A stretch of 64,000 bases of DNA from Pagrus major (lineage: Eukaryota; Chordata; Actinopteri; Spariformes; Sparidae): positions 26,986,361 to 27,050,360 of the forward strand of contig NC_133237.1 of NCBI RefSeq assembly GCF_040436345.1. Reading direction: 5' to 3'. Positions 36,215 to 49,065 of the stretch are shown piece by piece (the first letter of the stretch is position 1; each line of letters opens with the position of its first letter). The notes under the pieces were generated by a model. It did not search any database. It saw only the letters and a program-made list of their open reading frames with translations, and was not told where the DNA came from. The position numbers were made by a program, and so were the translations under genes.

Positions 36215-36601
36215 GTACGTGGACACACACTCTGTCTTCTCACGACAAAAAAGTCAGAAGTTTTTATTGTAAAATTATCAATACTCGAGTATGAGGAGAT
36301 GATGTTAGTCTGCTTTTAATTAAACCTTCAGTACAATATGATGTTGTGACTCCACAGGGAGCTTCTTGTCTGATGTATTTCTAATGTCAGTGAACGCACA
36401 TGTTGAGCTGTGTTTAATCAAAGAGAGAAACGGTACATTTCTCAGTACATTTACTCAAGTACTGTACTTAAGTGCAATTTTGAGGTACTGCAAATATTGC
36501 ACTTTGTACTCCACTACATTTATTTGATCACTTTAATTACTAGTTACTTTACAGATTACATACAGTGTATAATTACTCTTACTTGTACTTTTGATACTTA
36601 A

Positions 36602-37119
36602 AGTGTAACTCTGGCCAAAATGCAACCTAGGCTTTTTTTGTGAATGTACCTGAGTCAAACCTTCGTGTAAAAGCATAATTACGACAAAAAAGCCACTTCA
36701 TTGTCGGTTGCTAGGGGCAACTTTACGGTAGCATCAAAATTGTCGATGCATCTCGACTGGCAGGACGGCGGCGAGCGGAGCAAGTGGCTGCTAACGTGAG
36801 TTGCTCAAAAACCTTCTTTTTAGTAAACTCTGTGTACACAAACAATGTTCTCAATGCTTGTGTTCATGTGTAGAGACCCTGGTGATGCTACGAGCAAAGT
36901 TTCATGTTGTGTCGAGTCTCCTTAGTGTTTAAAAATAGCGATTTTGGTGCTACGGTAAAGTTGCCCCTAGCACGCCATTGAAAATGATTTTGACCCGACA
37001 ACGAAACTAAGGTAAATCTTAAAAGTGGCTTTTTCGTTGTAATTATGCTTTTACACGAAGGTTTGACTCAGGTACATTCACAAAAAAAGCCTAGGTTGCA
37101 TTTTGGCGAGAGTTACACT
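36602..37119. mobile_element. TTAA-flanked MITE, unit C
   Basis: 518 bp with TTAA at 36598-36601 and 37120-37123, same as the unit B element. The left arm reads CTCTGGCC where the right arm still reads CTCTCGCC, so the hairpin has gained a mismatch. Confidence 0.9.
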
Positions 37120-37301
37120 TTAAGTAGAGTAAATATTAGATACATAAAGACTTTTACTCAAGTACTTTTCATTTGGGTGACTTTAGTCATATTTTAACAT
37201 GATATCTTTACTTTTACTCAAGTACGACTTTTGGGTTTATCATGTTTGACTGGAATCTGAACAGTAATAAACTTCTCTCCTGCAGCGATACTGACACCAA
37301 C

Positions 37302-37805
37302 ATGCAGTACCAGTGGGCTGAAGATGACTTTGATTTGCCCTATGGCGTAACTCGACTGGGCCTCTCTGCGCCAATAGATGGTAGAAAGTACGTCATGTAC
37401 CATGGCACCACCAAGCAGAATGCTCAATCCATCCTGATATCAGGTTTTCGCCAGTCTGCAGACGGGATGCTCGGCCGTGGCGTCTACCTCAGCAGAGACC
37501 TGCAGAAAGCGAGCCGCTACCCCATTGATCACCCTGAGTTTGACAAGGTTGTCATTAAGGTTCTGGTCAACGTGGGGAAAGTGATCGCCATCAATCACCA
37601 AAACCACCCTTATCAGAAGATCTGGCATGACTACGGCTACGACACCGCCTGGGTGCCACCCAACTGTGGGATGGTGAGGAGCGGTTTGGAGGAGGATTGT
37701 GTCTGGGATCCAAAACGAATCCAGGTCACTAAAATCATCAACCCACACCCAGTCCAACTCCCAGTCCATCCGCTCTTTGGATTTGGAGCATATGGCTACA
37801 AGTGA
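37302..37805 (+). CDS. gig2: Gig2-like PARP-fold protein, copy 8
   Basis: 167 residues. The exon starts at 37286 after CCTGCAG and is first after promoter C. It has DFDLPYGVTRLG, KQNAQSILISGFRQ and HPEFDKVV, and one PVQL unit before HPLFGFGAYGYK. AATAAA at about 37844 replaces the ATTAAA seen after copy 1. The PARP-like positions are intact. Confidence 0.87.
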   Translation: MQYQWAEDDFDLPYGVTRLGLSAPIDGRKYVMYHGTTKQNAQSILISGFRQSADGMLGRGVYLSRDLQKASRYPIDHPEFDKVVIKVLVNVGKVIAINHQNHPYQKIWHDYGYDTAWVPPNCGMVRSGLEEDCVWDPKRIQVTKIINPHPVQLPVHPLFGFGAYGYK

Positions 37806-38082
37806 GCTCTCTGAGCTGCTACCAATTTATTTTTGTATATTTGGAATAAAGTAAATGACATTTTATTTAGTAACTGTGTCATTGTCAGAATAAATTGATC
37901 ATGTTAAATCTGAGCTTCTGCCTGGTTTTGTTGAAAGCATTAAATAGTAACACGTTAGTTGAGAGCAGCACTTGAAGAGGCAGTAATGCAGAGAACAGAG
38001 AAGCTTCATCACTGACGACTCATCATCTGACTGGAATCTGAACAGTAATAAACTTCTCTCCTGCAACGATACTGACACCAAC

Positions 38083-38451
38083 ATGCAGTACCAGTGGGCT
38101 GAAGATGACTTTGCCTTTGACGTGCCCCCTGGCGTCGGTCGACTGGGCCTCTCTGCGCCAAAAGATGGTAACAGGTACGTCATGTACCATGGCACCACCA
38201 GGCAGAGTGCTCAAGCCATCCTGAGAACAGGTTTTCAGCAGTCTCCAGGTGGGATGCTCGGCCGTGGCGTCTACCTCAGCAGAGACCTGCAGAAAGCGAG
38301 CCGCTATCCCATTGATCACCCTGAGTCTGACAGGGCCGTCCTTAAGGTTCTGGTCAGCGTGGGGAAAGTGAAAATCATCGATCGGCAAAACCACCCTTAT
38401 CAGAAGACACCTGGCATGAACACCCACACCTACATGCATGGGCACGCATGA
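38083..38451 (+). pseudogene. Gig2-like copy 9, splice-acceptor mutant and 3' truncated
   Basis: The coding start is normal (MQYQWAEDDFAFDVPP), but the acceptor reads CTGCAA instead of CTGCAG at 38065-38066 and no other AG lies before the ATG. The 3' end is lost: gig2 sequence stops at about 38419. A 2-bp insertion (ACACC for ACC) just before it shifts the frame, and translation ends at 38451 in element sequence. Two independent lesions make this a pseudogene, with 122 codons left. Confidence 0.85.
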
Positions 38452-38452
38452 A

Positions 38453-38520
<68 letters not shown>

Positions 38521-40058
38521 GCATTCCAAATAGAAGTCCACATATGGGACCTTTTGTACAATCTAAGGTTGAATATACAGTAACTTTTATGTTTGGGCTG
38601 GTAAATACAGTAACACAACAATCCTCAGCAAAATCCACTAACACACTTCATAGAAGAGAATAAAGGTTTTACATAATAAGTGGTGCCGAGGTTACAGCTC
38701 AACATAAACAGTCATGTCATGTAGAATATCAACTGCCTCATTGGCACATATTTTTTATGTGCAGCCTACAATATAACCTAATAAACAAAGACAACTAAGT
38801 CCAAATCAAACAATTAATCAGCTGTGAGGGGACAGTCTCTGAACACATGTTCACACAACACATGCACGCACACACACACTGACAGACACATATATGCGAT
38901 GTATAATACAGTCCGAGAGCATAGTTCCTAATAAGCAATCACATAATATTGACTAATATTTTATATAGGCTGTAATTATCATACCGGGGAATACTAATGA
39001 ACCCCAACCTGAACCTAAGGTTGGACTACACAGCTTTCATGTTTGAGCTGGGACACAACAGCAAGTCAGCAACAGACAGCAACATTCAACAACACTAGAT
39101 CTTAATAGAATAATGCTGCAGGGCCAAGACAGCTGTTATTACAAATGAGAGCCATTCATGTCAAACGGCAGCGCCTGGTGGTGTTCATGTGTCTGCAGCT
39201 TGTTGCATGTTGTTGCTCTACTGTAGAAATGATTCTGAACCTTCTGCCAACTGCTCTGCACCGGCTGCTCCTGAAGCACCAGCAGGACTCGTGTCACCAC
39301 CATCACCACCTTTGAATAGCAAACATGTGCTGACAGTGTTTTCCACACACTGTAGTTCAACACTGTAGTTCAACACTGTAGTTCATCCAGTGAGATAGTG
39401 CAGCCTGTGTCTCACTGGATTTGCCCTTGTATTCATATACATTATAATGGAATGATTATATCCCATTTGTTGCACAAATAAATAATTTCAAAAGCAGTAA
39501 ATAAATAAAAAAAGTGGCTTGTAAATCAGTGATTTTAAAATCCCAATCCTTATTTTAATTTCAAGGCCAGGGCCTAGTAGGCTGCATGTTTACACTGTGT
39601 GAAAGTGTACAGCCTCAAGGACCCTGGGGGGTCCCTGGACCTCACACTGACAAGAACCAGTGGTTTTTTTTAGATAATTGACTTGCAGACGCATCTTTTT
39701 TTTTTAATGGCACCATGGTTGGGGCTGAATAAATAAGTCAGTTTTAGGAATTTGGCCACGTCATCCTCCTCCAGCGCCACACACACACACACACACACAC
39801 ACACGTCTGTGTGGTTGATGCGGACTGTTGGGGTGGGTGTTAATCCAAACAAACCAATCGTCTTGTCCTCCTCACATGCTGCTGGCCTGAGTGGCCTCTG
39901 ATTGGCCCGGCCTGCCTCTCTGACTTAGAAAAAAAAGTCAGATAGTCACGACGCCGGCAGCCTGTTAAAGAAAAAAAAAAAGAGAGAGAGACGAAGGCCA
40001 ATCATAGGCCGGCGCTTCGGGAATACTCCCGGTTCTCCCTATGGCCAGTCCGGGCCTG
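38420..40058. mobile_element. hAT-like element 3, left end deleted
   Basis: The 3' terminus CCAGTCCGGGCCTG is intact. The first 90 or so bp, including the left terminal repeat, are missing together with the end of the neighbouring gig2 fragment, so gig2 CTGGCATGA runs straight into CACCTACATGCATGGGCACG. CA tracts are at 38455-38518 and 39779-39804. Confidence 0.75.
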
Positions 40059-42084
40059 GTAATCAAGTAGATCGATAACTGATACTTGGAATCAATATTT
40101 TATCATAAAAATAAAGAATCATAGCGTCAAAAATTGGAATAACCAAATTTCAGGTACTTCTGCTTCCTCTGCTCTACATTTATTTGTTAATTTTAGTTTC
40201 TAGTTACTTTGCAGACTCATTCAGCGTTGATTGGCTCTAACTCGTGACGTGTAACCAATCAGATAGCGCTGTGGGCGGGACACTGAGTGAGACTACAGAC
40301 AGAGCCAAAGTAGCAAATAACAATGTGACTGATAATCAATAAAATGCTGAATATCGGCCTTTATCCCTACAGAGTCACCTTATCTGAAAAATAAAGTGCA
40401 ATTTGTTTTTTTATCAGTGATGTAGAGCTACACTGCCATAGTGCCACACTCTCACTGCGTACTTTCATCTTTCATTTACACTTATGATGGGTGTCCAATT
40501 ATTTATAACGTGTGTCGCATCATGTTGACAACCTCCATGTGCTGTATTTTTACTGCAGCAACAAGAAGAAATCCCCTTAAAGATCCCAACACGATGACAT
40601 TATCTGCAGCGAGGCGCCAACAATCATCCTGTCGCCTGTAGTTTGTGTCGTTTGAATGCAGTAGCAGTCACAACGTGCCTGATTGATGACGAAATCTGAA
40701 CAGACTGTTTCTCTTCTCGTTTATGACGGTTTGATCTCATGCAGAGACTTGTGACTCGGAGTTTATCTGAGGTCTCGTATTCAACCAAAGATGTTCACAG
40801 AACTGTGTTTGTTTTTAATAAACCTTCACTTTATGACTTTATGATTCTGGAGTCCACTTTGGTTTCATTTTCCAACAGAGAGAAAAAAAACACCCACGCA
40901 AACAGCTTCAGGTGAAGTTAAAGGAGATGGTGTAAAAACTTTCCGAAGCATATTTGCTGTTTCAAGCGTTCAGTTTTGTTTTACTTCTTAATTCAGATCA
41001 GAAAAAAACCTTGGTTCCCTTTGTTTTCATGGCTGAATCAAAAACTCAAAAACTCAAAAATCGACTTTTCTTACAAATAGCACCAGGACAACACAATTTC
41101 ATACTGTTTTACTTTGTTTATATGTGGCGGACCCTGCCACCTTCTAGCTTCAAACAGTGTTCTGGGACCTTATTCTCCTCTGAGAGCAGCTTGTTTATTC
41201 ACTTATGGAAATATTAAAATTCTGAGTTTGAATTTCTTCTCCAAAACTACACAGTGCTCCTTTAAAATAAAAACTTTGCTTAAGCAGGTTTAAAGAAGCC
41301 TGTTTGTAACTGACACACCTGATCTACAAAACTCAAAACCACAGAGATGTTCACACTGGACTTTTCTTTATGTTGCAACTTTCTGCTCATTTATGTTGAA
41401 TTTTCTATTTCTCTCTCGTCACAACACTGTGTTCATGCTCTGGTTCTGTTTAGGCACAAGAACCACCTGGTTAGGTTCAGGAAAACATCACGTTTGACTT
41501 AAAATACCTGTTTTGGTCGCCACAAAAACAGACGGAGAAGTCTGCAGGTCTCCTCGACTCGAAATGTGGTCGCCCATTTGGCAGTAATGATGTCACTAAC
41601 TTCACCTCCATGTCCAGCTGCGACAGGTGGCTAATAATCTAAAAGATAAAACCTTGTATGTATCTGTGGTTTGCAGAAACCTTATATCCTGGAGACTGGA
41701 CTGATTTAACATTTGTTTGTCTGAGAATGGATGAATTTATCAGAATGTAAAAAAAAGTTTGTTTACATCTGAACTTTCCTGAGCAACAGCCAAACCCAGA
41801 TCATTTCAATAAGACATCGGGACAATTTCCAGCTGTATTCGTTGCGACAAAAACAATTATTTCAATCCAAAACATGATCTTTTCTTTACTGATTCTTGTT
41901 CCTAACCCTGACCAGACCTAAAATATCTAGTATCGTTGTCGCAGCATTCAAAAAAAGAAGTAAAAGTACACATCTAATAACCCAATAGTGGAGGCCTGCA
42001 AAGCTGCATAACTCTTATGCTCACACATGCCCATGAGGCCTTGAAATCACAATGTCACTGTTGTAAATAAGCACATCTTGTCCC

Positions 42085-42237
42085 GTTGTAAACGAAAGTC
42101 ATAAAACCGAGCATACAGGTGAAACGAAAGTCAAAGTTGAATGCACATATAAGGAATTTCCCTATGGGATGTCCTGAACATCCTTATATAAAGCAGCGTG
42201 AACCCACAGCTGCACTCCTGCAGGAACTTTGAGAAAG
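42085..42237 (+). promoter_or_regulatory. Interferon-type promoter and exon 1, unit D
   Basis: ISRE core GAAACGAAA is at 42121-42129, kappaB-like GGAATTTCCC at 42153-42162, and TATATAAA at 42185-42192. Exon 1 ends at 42237 before GTACGT. Confidence 0.8.
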
Positions 42238-42627
42238 GTACGTGGACACACACTCTGTCTTCTCACGACAAAAAAGTCAGAAGTTTTTATTGTAAAATTA
42301 TCAATACTCGAGTATGAGGAGATGATGTTAGTCTGCTTTTAATTAAACCTTCAGTACAATATGATGTTGTGACTCCACAGGGAGCTTCTTGTCTGATGTA
42401 TTTCTAATGTCCTAAGTGAACGCACATGTTGAACTGTGTTTAATCAAAGAGAGAAACGGTACATTTCTCAGTACATTTACTCAAGTACTGTACTTAAGTG
42501 CAATTTTGAGGTACTGCAAATATTACACTTTGTACTCCACTACATTTATTTGATCACTTTAATTACTAGTTACTTTACAGATTACATACAGTGTATAATT
42601 ACTCTTACTTGTACTTTTGATACTTAA

Positions 42628-42949
42628 AGTGTAACTCTGGCCAAAATGCAACCTAGGCTTTTTTTGTGAATGTACCCGAGTCAATGCTTGTGTTCATGTG
42701 TAGAGACCCTGGTGATGCTACGAGCAAAGTTTCATGTTGTGTCGAGTCTCCTTAGTGTTTAAAAATAGCGATTTTGATGCTACCGTAAAGTTGCCCCTCG
42801 CACACCATTGAAGATGATTTTGACCCGACAACGAAACTAAGGTAAATCTTAAAAGTGGCTTTTTCGTCGTAATTATGCTTTTACACAAAGGTTTGACTCA
42901 GGTACATTCACAAAAAAAGCCTAGGTTGCATTTTGGCGAGAGTTACACT
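42628..42949. mobile_element. TTAA-flanked MITE, internally deleted, unit D
   Basis: TTAA at 42624-42627 and 42950-42953 with the same ends as the unit B and C elements, but only 322 bp. Most of the left arm after GAGTCAA is deleted up to TGCTTGTGTTCATG. A stem of about 57 nt can still form. Confidence 0.88.
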
Positions 42950-43131
42950 TTAAGTAGAGTAAATATTAGATACATAAAGACTTTTACTCAAGTACTTTTC
43001 ATTTGGGTGACTTTAGTCATATTTTAACATGATATCTTTACTTTTACTCAAGTACGACTTTTGGGTTTATCATGTTTGACTGGAATCTGAACAGTAATAA
43101 ACTTCTCTCCTACAGCGATACTGACACCAAC

Positions 43132-43635
43132 ATGCAGTACCAGTGGGCTGAAGATGACTTTGATTTGCCCTATGGCGTAACTCGACTGGGCCCCTCTGCG
43201 CCAAAAGATGGTAACAGGTACGTCATGTACCATGGCACCACCAAGCAGAATGCTCAATCCATCCTGATATCAGGTTTTCGCCAGTCTGCAGACGGGATGC
43301 TCGGCCGCGGCGTCTACCTCAGCAGAGACCTGCAGAAAGCGAGCCGCTACCCCATTGATCACCCTGAGTCTGACAAGGTTGTCATTAAGGTTCTGGTCAA
43401 CGTGGGGAAAGTGATCGCCATCAATCACCAAAACCACCCTTATCAGAAGATCTGGCATGACTACGGCTACGACACCGCCTGGGTGCCACCCAACTGTGGG
43501 ATGACGAAGAGCGGTTTGGAGGAGGATTGTGTCTGGGATCCAAACCGAATCGAGATCACTAAAATCATCAACCCACGCCCAGTCCAACTCCCAGTCCATC
43601 CGCTCTTTGGATTTGGAGCATATGGCTACAAGTGA
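43132..43635 (+). CDS. gig2: Gig2-like PARP-fold protein, copy 10
   Basis: 167 residues, exon from 43116 after CCTACAG. It is the closest relative of copy 8 and differs mainly by LGPSAPKDGNRY for LGLSAPIDGRKY, HPESD for HPEFD, NCGMTKSG for NCGMVRSG and RIEITK for RIQVTK. The tail is PRPVQLPVHPLFGFG. The active-site-like residues are intact. Confidence 0.87.
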   Translation: MQYQWAEDDFDLPYGVTRLGPSAPKDGNRYVMYHGTTKQNAQSILISGFRQSADGMLGRGVYLSRDLQKASRYPIDHPESDKVVIKVLVNVGKVIAINHQNHPYQKIWHDYGYDTAWVPPNCGMTKSGLEEDCVWDPNRIEITKIINPRPVQLPVHPLFGFGAYGYK

Positions 43636-43912
43636 GCTCTCTGAGCTGCTACCAATTTATTTTTGTATATTTGGAATAAAGTAAATGACATTTTATTTAG
43701 TAACTGTGTCATTGTCAGAATAAATTGATCATGTTAAATCTGAGCTTCTGTCTGGTTTTGTTGAAAGCATTAAATAGTAACACGTTAGTTGAAAGCAGCA
43801 CTTGAAGAGGCAGCAATGCAGAGAACAGAGAAGCTTCGTCACTGACGACTCATCATCTGACTGGAATCTGAACAGTAATAAACTTCTCTCCTGCAGCGAT
43901 ACTGACACCAAC

Positions 43913-44280
43913 ATGCAGTACCAGTGGGCTGAAGATGACTTTGCCTTTGCTGTGCCCCCTGGCGTCGGTCGACTGGGCCTCTCTGCGCCAAAAGATGGTA
44001 AGAGGTACGTCACGCACCATGGCACCACCAGGCAGAGTGCTCAAGCCATCCTGAAAACAGGTTTTCAGCAGTCTAAATTCGGGATGCTCGGCCGCAGCGT
44101 CTACCTCAGCAGAGACCTGCAGAAAGCGAGCCGCTATCCCATTGATCACCCTGAGTCTGACAAGGTCGTCATTAAGGTTCTGGTCAACGTGGGGAGAGTG
44201 ATCGCCATCAATCACCAAAACCACCCTCATCAGAAGACCTGGCATGAACACCCACACCTACATGCATGGGCACGCATGAA

Positions 44281-44332
<52 letters not shown>

Positions 44333-44395
44333 GCATTCCAAATAGAAGTCCACATATGGGACCTTTTGTACAATCTAAGGTTGAATATACAGTAA
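43913..44395 (+). pseudogene. Gig2-like copy 11, 3' truncated, tail read through CA repeat
   Basis: The acceptor is good (exon from 43897, 261 nt after the copy 10 stop). The MYHGTT motif is changed to THHGTT and GRGVY to GRSVY. Gig2 sequence ends after KTWH. The frame then reads the element's CA tract as a His-Thr run and stops at 44395 after 160 residues. The E131-containing strand is lost. Probably non-functional as an enzyme, though splicing to exon 1 is possible. Confidence 0.8.
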
Positions 44396-45594
44396 CTTTT
44401 ATGTTTGGGCTGGTAAATACAGTAACACAACAATCCTCAGCAAAATCCACTAACACACTTCATAGAAGAGAATAAAGGTTTTACATAATAAGTGGTGCCG
44501 AGGTTACAGCTCAACATAAACAGTCATGTAGAATATCAACTGCCTCATTGGCACATATTTTTTATGTGCAGCCTACAATATAACCTAATAAACAAAGACA
44601 ACTAAGTCCAAATCAAACAGTTAATCAGCTGTGAGGGGACAGTCTCTGAACACATGTTCACAGAGCACATGCACGCACACACGCACTGACAGACACATAT
44701 ATGCGATGTATAATACAGTCCGAGAGCATAGTTCCTAATAAGCAATCACATAATCTTGACTAATATTTTATATAGGCTGTAATTATCATACCGGGGAATA
44801 CTAATGAACCCCAACCTGAACCTAAGGTTGGACTACACAGCTTTCATGTTTGAGCTGGGACACAACAGCAAGTCAGCAACAGACAGCAACATTCAACAAC
44901 ACTAGATCTTAATAGAATAATGCTGTAGTGCCAAGACAGCTGTTATTACAAATGAGAGCCATTCATGTCAAATGGCAGCGCCTGGTGGTGTTCATGTGTC
45001 TGCAGCTTGTTGCATGTTGTTGCTCTACTGTAGAAATGATTCTGAACCTTCTGCCAACTGCTCTGCACCGGCTGCTCCTGAAGCACCAGCAGGACTCGTG
45101 TCACCACCATCACCACCTTTGAATAGCAAACATGTGCTGACAGTGTTTTCCACACACTGTAGTTCAACACTGTAGTTCAACACTGTAGTTCAACACTGTA
45201 GTTCATCCAGTGAGATAGTGCAGCCTGTGTCTCACTTGATTTGCCCTTGTATTCATATACATTATAATGGAATGATTATATCCCATTTGTTGCACAAATA
45301 AATAATTTCAAAAGCAGTAAATAAATAAAAAAAGTGGCTTGTAAATCAGTGATTTTAAAATCCCAATCCTTATTTTAATTTCAAGGCCAGGGCCTAGTAG
45401 GCTTCATGTTTACACTGTGTGAAAGTGTACAGCCTCAAGGACCCTGGGGGGTCCCTGGACCTCACACTGACAAGAACCAGTGGTTTTTTAGATAATTGAC
45501 TTGCAGACGCATCTTTTTTTTTTAATGGCACCATGGTTGGGGCTGAATAAATAAGTCAGTTTTAGGAATTTGGCCACGTCATCCTCCTCCAGCG

Positions 45595-45643
<49 letters not shown>

Positions 45644-45894
45644 TGTGTGGTTGATGCGGACTGTTGGGGTGGGTGTTAATCCAAACAAACCAATCGTCTT
45701 GTCCTCCTCACATGCTGCTGGCCTGAGTGGCCTCTGATTGGCCCGGCCTGCCTCTCTGACTTAGAAAAAAAAGTCAGATAGCCGCGACGCCGGCAGCCTG
45801 TTAAAGAAAAAAAAAAAGAGAGAGAGACGAAGGCCAATCATAGGCCGGCGCTTCGGGAATACTCCCGGTTCTCCCTATGGCCAGTCCGGGCCTG
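44248..45894. mobile_element. hAT-like element 4, left end deleted
   Basis: Same internal structure and same left deletion as element 3, with CA tracts at 44282-44330 and 45596-45640 and an intact right end. A 15-bp block (GTAGTTCAACACTGTAG) near 45160-45200 is repeated more often than in elements 1 and 2. Confidence 0.75.
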
Positions 45895-47599
45895 GTAATC
45901 AAGTAGATCGATAACTGATACTTGGAATCAATATTTTATCGTAAAAATAAAGAATCTTACCGTCAAAAATTGGAATAACCAAATTTCAGGTACTTCTGCT
46001 TCCTCTGCTCTACATTTATTTGTTAATTTTAGTTTCTAGTTACTTTGCAGATTCAGATTACTCAGCGTTGATTGGCTCTAACTCGTGACGTGTAACCAAT
46101 CAGATAGCGTTGTGGGCGGGACACTGAGTGAAACTACAGACAGAGCCAAAGTAGCAAATAACAATGTGACTGATAATCAATAAAATGCTGAATATCGGCC
46201 TTTATCCCTACAGAGTCACCTTATCTGAAAAATAAAGTGCATTTTGTTTTTCTATCAGTGATGTAGAGCTACACTGCCATAGTGCCACACTCTCACTGCG
46301 TACTTTCATCTTTCATTTACACTTATGATGGGTGTCCAATTATTTATAACGCGTGTCGCATCATGTTAACAGCCTCCATGTGCTGTATTTTTACTGCAGC
46401 AACAAGAAGAAATCCCCTTAAAGATCCCAACACGATGACATTATCTGCAGCGAGGCGCCAACAATCATCCTGTCGTCTGTAGTTTGTGTCGTTTGAATGC
46501 AGTAGCAGTCACAACGTGCCTGATTGATGACGAAATCTGAACAGACTGTTTCTCTTCTCGTTTATGACGGTTTGATCTCATGCAGAGACTTGTGACTCGG
46601 AGTTTATCTGAGGTCTCGTATTCAACCAAAGATGTTCACAGAACTGTGTTTTAATAAACCTTCACTTTATGACTTTATGACTCAGGAGTCCACTTTGGTT
46701 TCATTTTCCAACAGAGAGGAAAAAAACACCCACGCAAACAGCTTCAGGTGAAGTTAAAGGAGATGGTGTAAAAACTTTCCGAAGCATATTTGCTGTTTCA
46801 TGTTTCTCTTTCAGTTTTGTTTCACTACTCAATTCAGATCAGAAAAAAACATTGGTTCCCTTTGTTTTCATGGCTGAATAAACTGAACAAACAAACTGAA
46901 CTTAAAGAGGACGTTTGGAAGAAAAGTCTCGTTTCCAACACGTCAAAAAGTGACGCTTTGAGAGTGAGACTCAAAAATCGACTTTTCTTACAAATAGCAC
47001 CAGGACAACACAATTTCATACTGTTTTATATGTGGCGGACCCTGCCACCTTCTAGCTTCAAACAGTGTTCTGGGACCTTATTCTCCTCCGAGAGCAGCTT
47101 GTTTATTCACTTATAATATAATATATATATTATATATAATATTAATATTAAAATTCTGAGTTTGAATTTCTTCTCCAAAACTACACAGTGCTCCTTTAAA
47201 GTCGTTATCAGGAGCTGGTGGAGGCGTCTGGAAGCAACAGCTCATATATACCAGCAGTTCATAGTGTCACAGGTCGAGACTGAACATCAAAATGAAACTG
47301 TCAACACCAAGTGAACAACTTGTTTTACCGTCACAGAGAGAAGTTTTTGCACAAATCAGGATTTTTTGCCTCAGAGTGTAGCGAGACGGCAGGAGAGCGA
47401 TGAGGGACGACATGTAACAAAGGTCCCTTTTATAAAAAATGTTCTTTAAGATCTCAAAGATCTTTTCAGCAACATCATCAACAGCTTCCTCAGGTTTGAT
47501 TCATAAAAGTTGCTGAGCATTAAAAACTTTGCTCTCATGCTCACACATGCCCATGAGGCCTTGAAATCCCATCGTCACTGATGTGTCTACCACGCCCAA

Positions 47600-47769
47600 A
47601 TAAGCACATCCTGTCTGTTGTAAACGAAAGTCATAAAACCGAGCATACAGGTGAAACGAAAGTCAAAGTTGAATGCACATATAAGGAAATTCCGTATGGG
47701 ATGTCCTGAACATCCTTATATAAAGCAGCGTGAACCCACAGCTGCACTCCTGCAGGAACTTTGAGAAAG
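47600..47769 (+). promoter_or_regulatory. Interferon-type promoter and exon 1, unit E
   Basis: ISRE core GAAACGAAA is at 47653-47661 and TATATAAA at 47717-47724. Exon 1 ends at 47769 before GTACGT. The kappaB-like site is GGAAATTCCG, as in unit B. Confidence 0.8.
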
Positions 47770-48290
47770 GTACGTGGACACACACTCTGTCTTCTCACGA
47801 CAAAAAAGTCAGAAGTTTTTATAGTAAAAATTAGCAATACTCTGCTTTTAAGTAGAATATGATGTTGTGACTCAGGGAGCTTCTTGTCTGATGTATTTCT
47901 AATGTCCTAAGTGAACGCACGTGTTGAACTGTGAATGACTATGAAAGAGAGAGGAACAGAAATAAACTCTCACCAGACAAGTTGGAAGGTCAAGATTGGA
48001 AAACTGTGAAAGAATCCATTTAACAGAAGAGCAGTTTATGTAGTGATGGAATGTAACCAAGTACATTTACTCAAGTACTGTACTTAAGTGCAATTTTGAG
48101 GTACTGCAAATATTGCACTTTGTACTCCACTACATTTATTTGATCACTTTAATTACTAGTTACTTTACAGATAACATGCTGCATCAGACCCAAAGTAATG
48201 CATTTTAAATGTACGACTTTTGGGTTTATCATGTTTGACTGGAATCTGAACAGTAATAAACTTCTCTCCTGCAGCGATACTGACACCAAC

Positions 48291-48788
48291 ATGCAGTACC
48301 AGTGGGCTGAAGATGACTTTGATGTGCCCTATGGCGTAACTCGACTGGGCCCCTCTGCGCCAAAAGATGGGAACAGGTACGTCATGTACCATGGCACCAC
48401 CAGGCAGAACGCTCAAGCTATCAAGAAAACAGGTTTTCGCCAGTCTGCAGATGGGATGCTCGGCCGTGGCGTCTACCTCAGCAGAGACCTGCAGAAAGCA
48501 AGCCGCTATCCCATTGATCACCCTGAGTCTGACAGGGCCGTCCTTAAGGTTCTGGTCAACGTGGGGAAAGTGAAAATCATCGATCGGCAAAACCACCCTT
48601 ATCAGAAGATCTGGCATGACCACGGCTACGACACCGCCTGGGTGCCACCCAACTGTGGGATGACGAAGAGCGGTTTGGAGGAGGATTGTGTCTGGGATCC
48701 AAAACGAATCCAGGTCACTAAAATCATCAACCCACTCCCAGTCCCAGTCCAACCCTCCTCTGGATATGGAGCATATGGCTACAAGTGA
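48291..48788 (+). CDS. gig2: Gig2-like PARP-fold protein, copy 12
   Basis: 165 residues, exon from 48275 after CCTGCAG, with a 505-bp intron lacking the MITE as in unit A. The N-terminus is copy 1-like (DVPYGVTRLG) but the middle (GKVKIIDRQNHPYQ) is like copies 2 and 9. AIKKTGF replaces AILKTGF. The tail is PVQPSSGYGAYGYK. The H-Y-E positions are intact. Confidence 0.87.
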   Translation: MQYQWAEDDFDVPYGVTRLGPSAPKDGNRYVMYHGTTRQNAQAIKKTGFRQSADGMLGRGVYLSRDLQKASRYPIDHPESDRAVLKVLVNVGKVKIIDRQNHPYQKIWHDHGYDTAWVPPNCGMTKSGLEEDCVWDPKRIQVTKIINPLPVPVQPSSGYGAYGYK

Positions 48789-49065
48789 GCTCTCCAAACT
48801 GCTACCAATTTATTTTTGTATATTTGGAATAAAGTAAATGACATTTTATTTAGTAACTGTGTCATTGTCAGAATAAATTGATCATGTTAAATCTGAGCTT
48901 CTGTCTGGTTTTGTTGAAAGCATTAATTAGTAACACGTTAGTTGAGAGCAGCACTTGAAGAGGCAGTAATGCAGAGAACAGAGAAGCTTCGTCACTGACG
49001 ACTCATCATCTGACTGGAATCTGAACAGTAATAAACTTCTCTCCTGCAGCGATACTGACACCAAC

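Larger units (their letters stand above)
34002..38419 (+). repeat. Gig2 tandem unit C (flank, promoter, copies 8-9)
   Basis: The flank is nearly identical to unit B, with an added GATGGGTGTCCAATTATTTA-type segment at about 34433-34480 that is shared with units D and E but absent from A and B. No gene is seen in 34002-36060. Confidence 0.85.
40059..44247 (+). repeat. Gig2 tandem unit D (flank, promoter, copies 10-11)
   Basis: Near-identical to unit C in flank, promoter, intron and both coding exons. No gene is seen in 40059-42080. Units C and D share the same deletion at the gig2/element junction, so one is a recent copy of the other. Confidence 0.85.
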
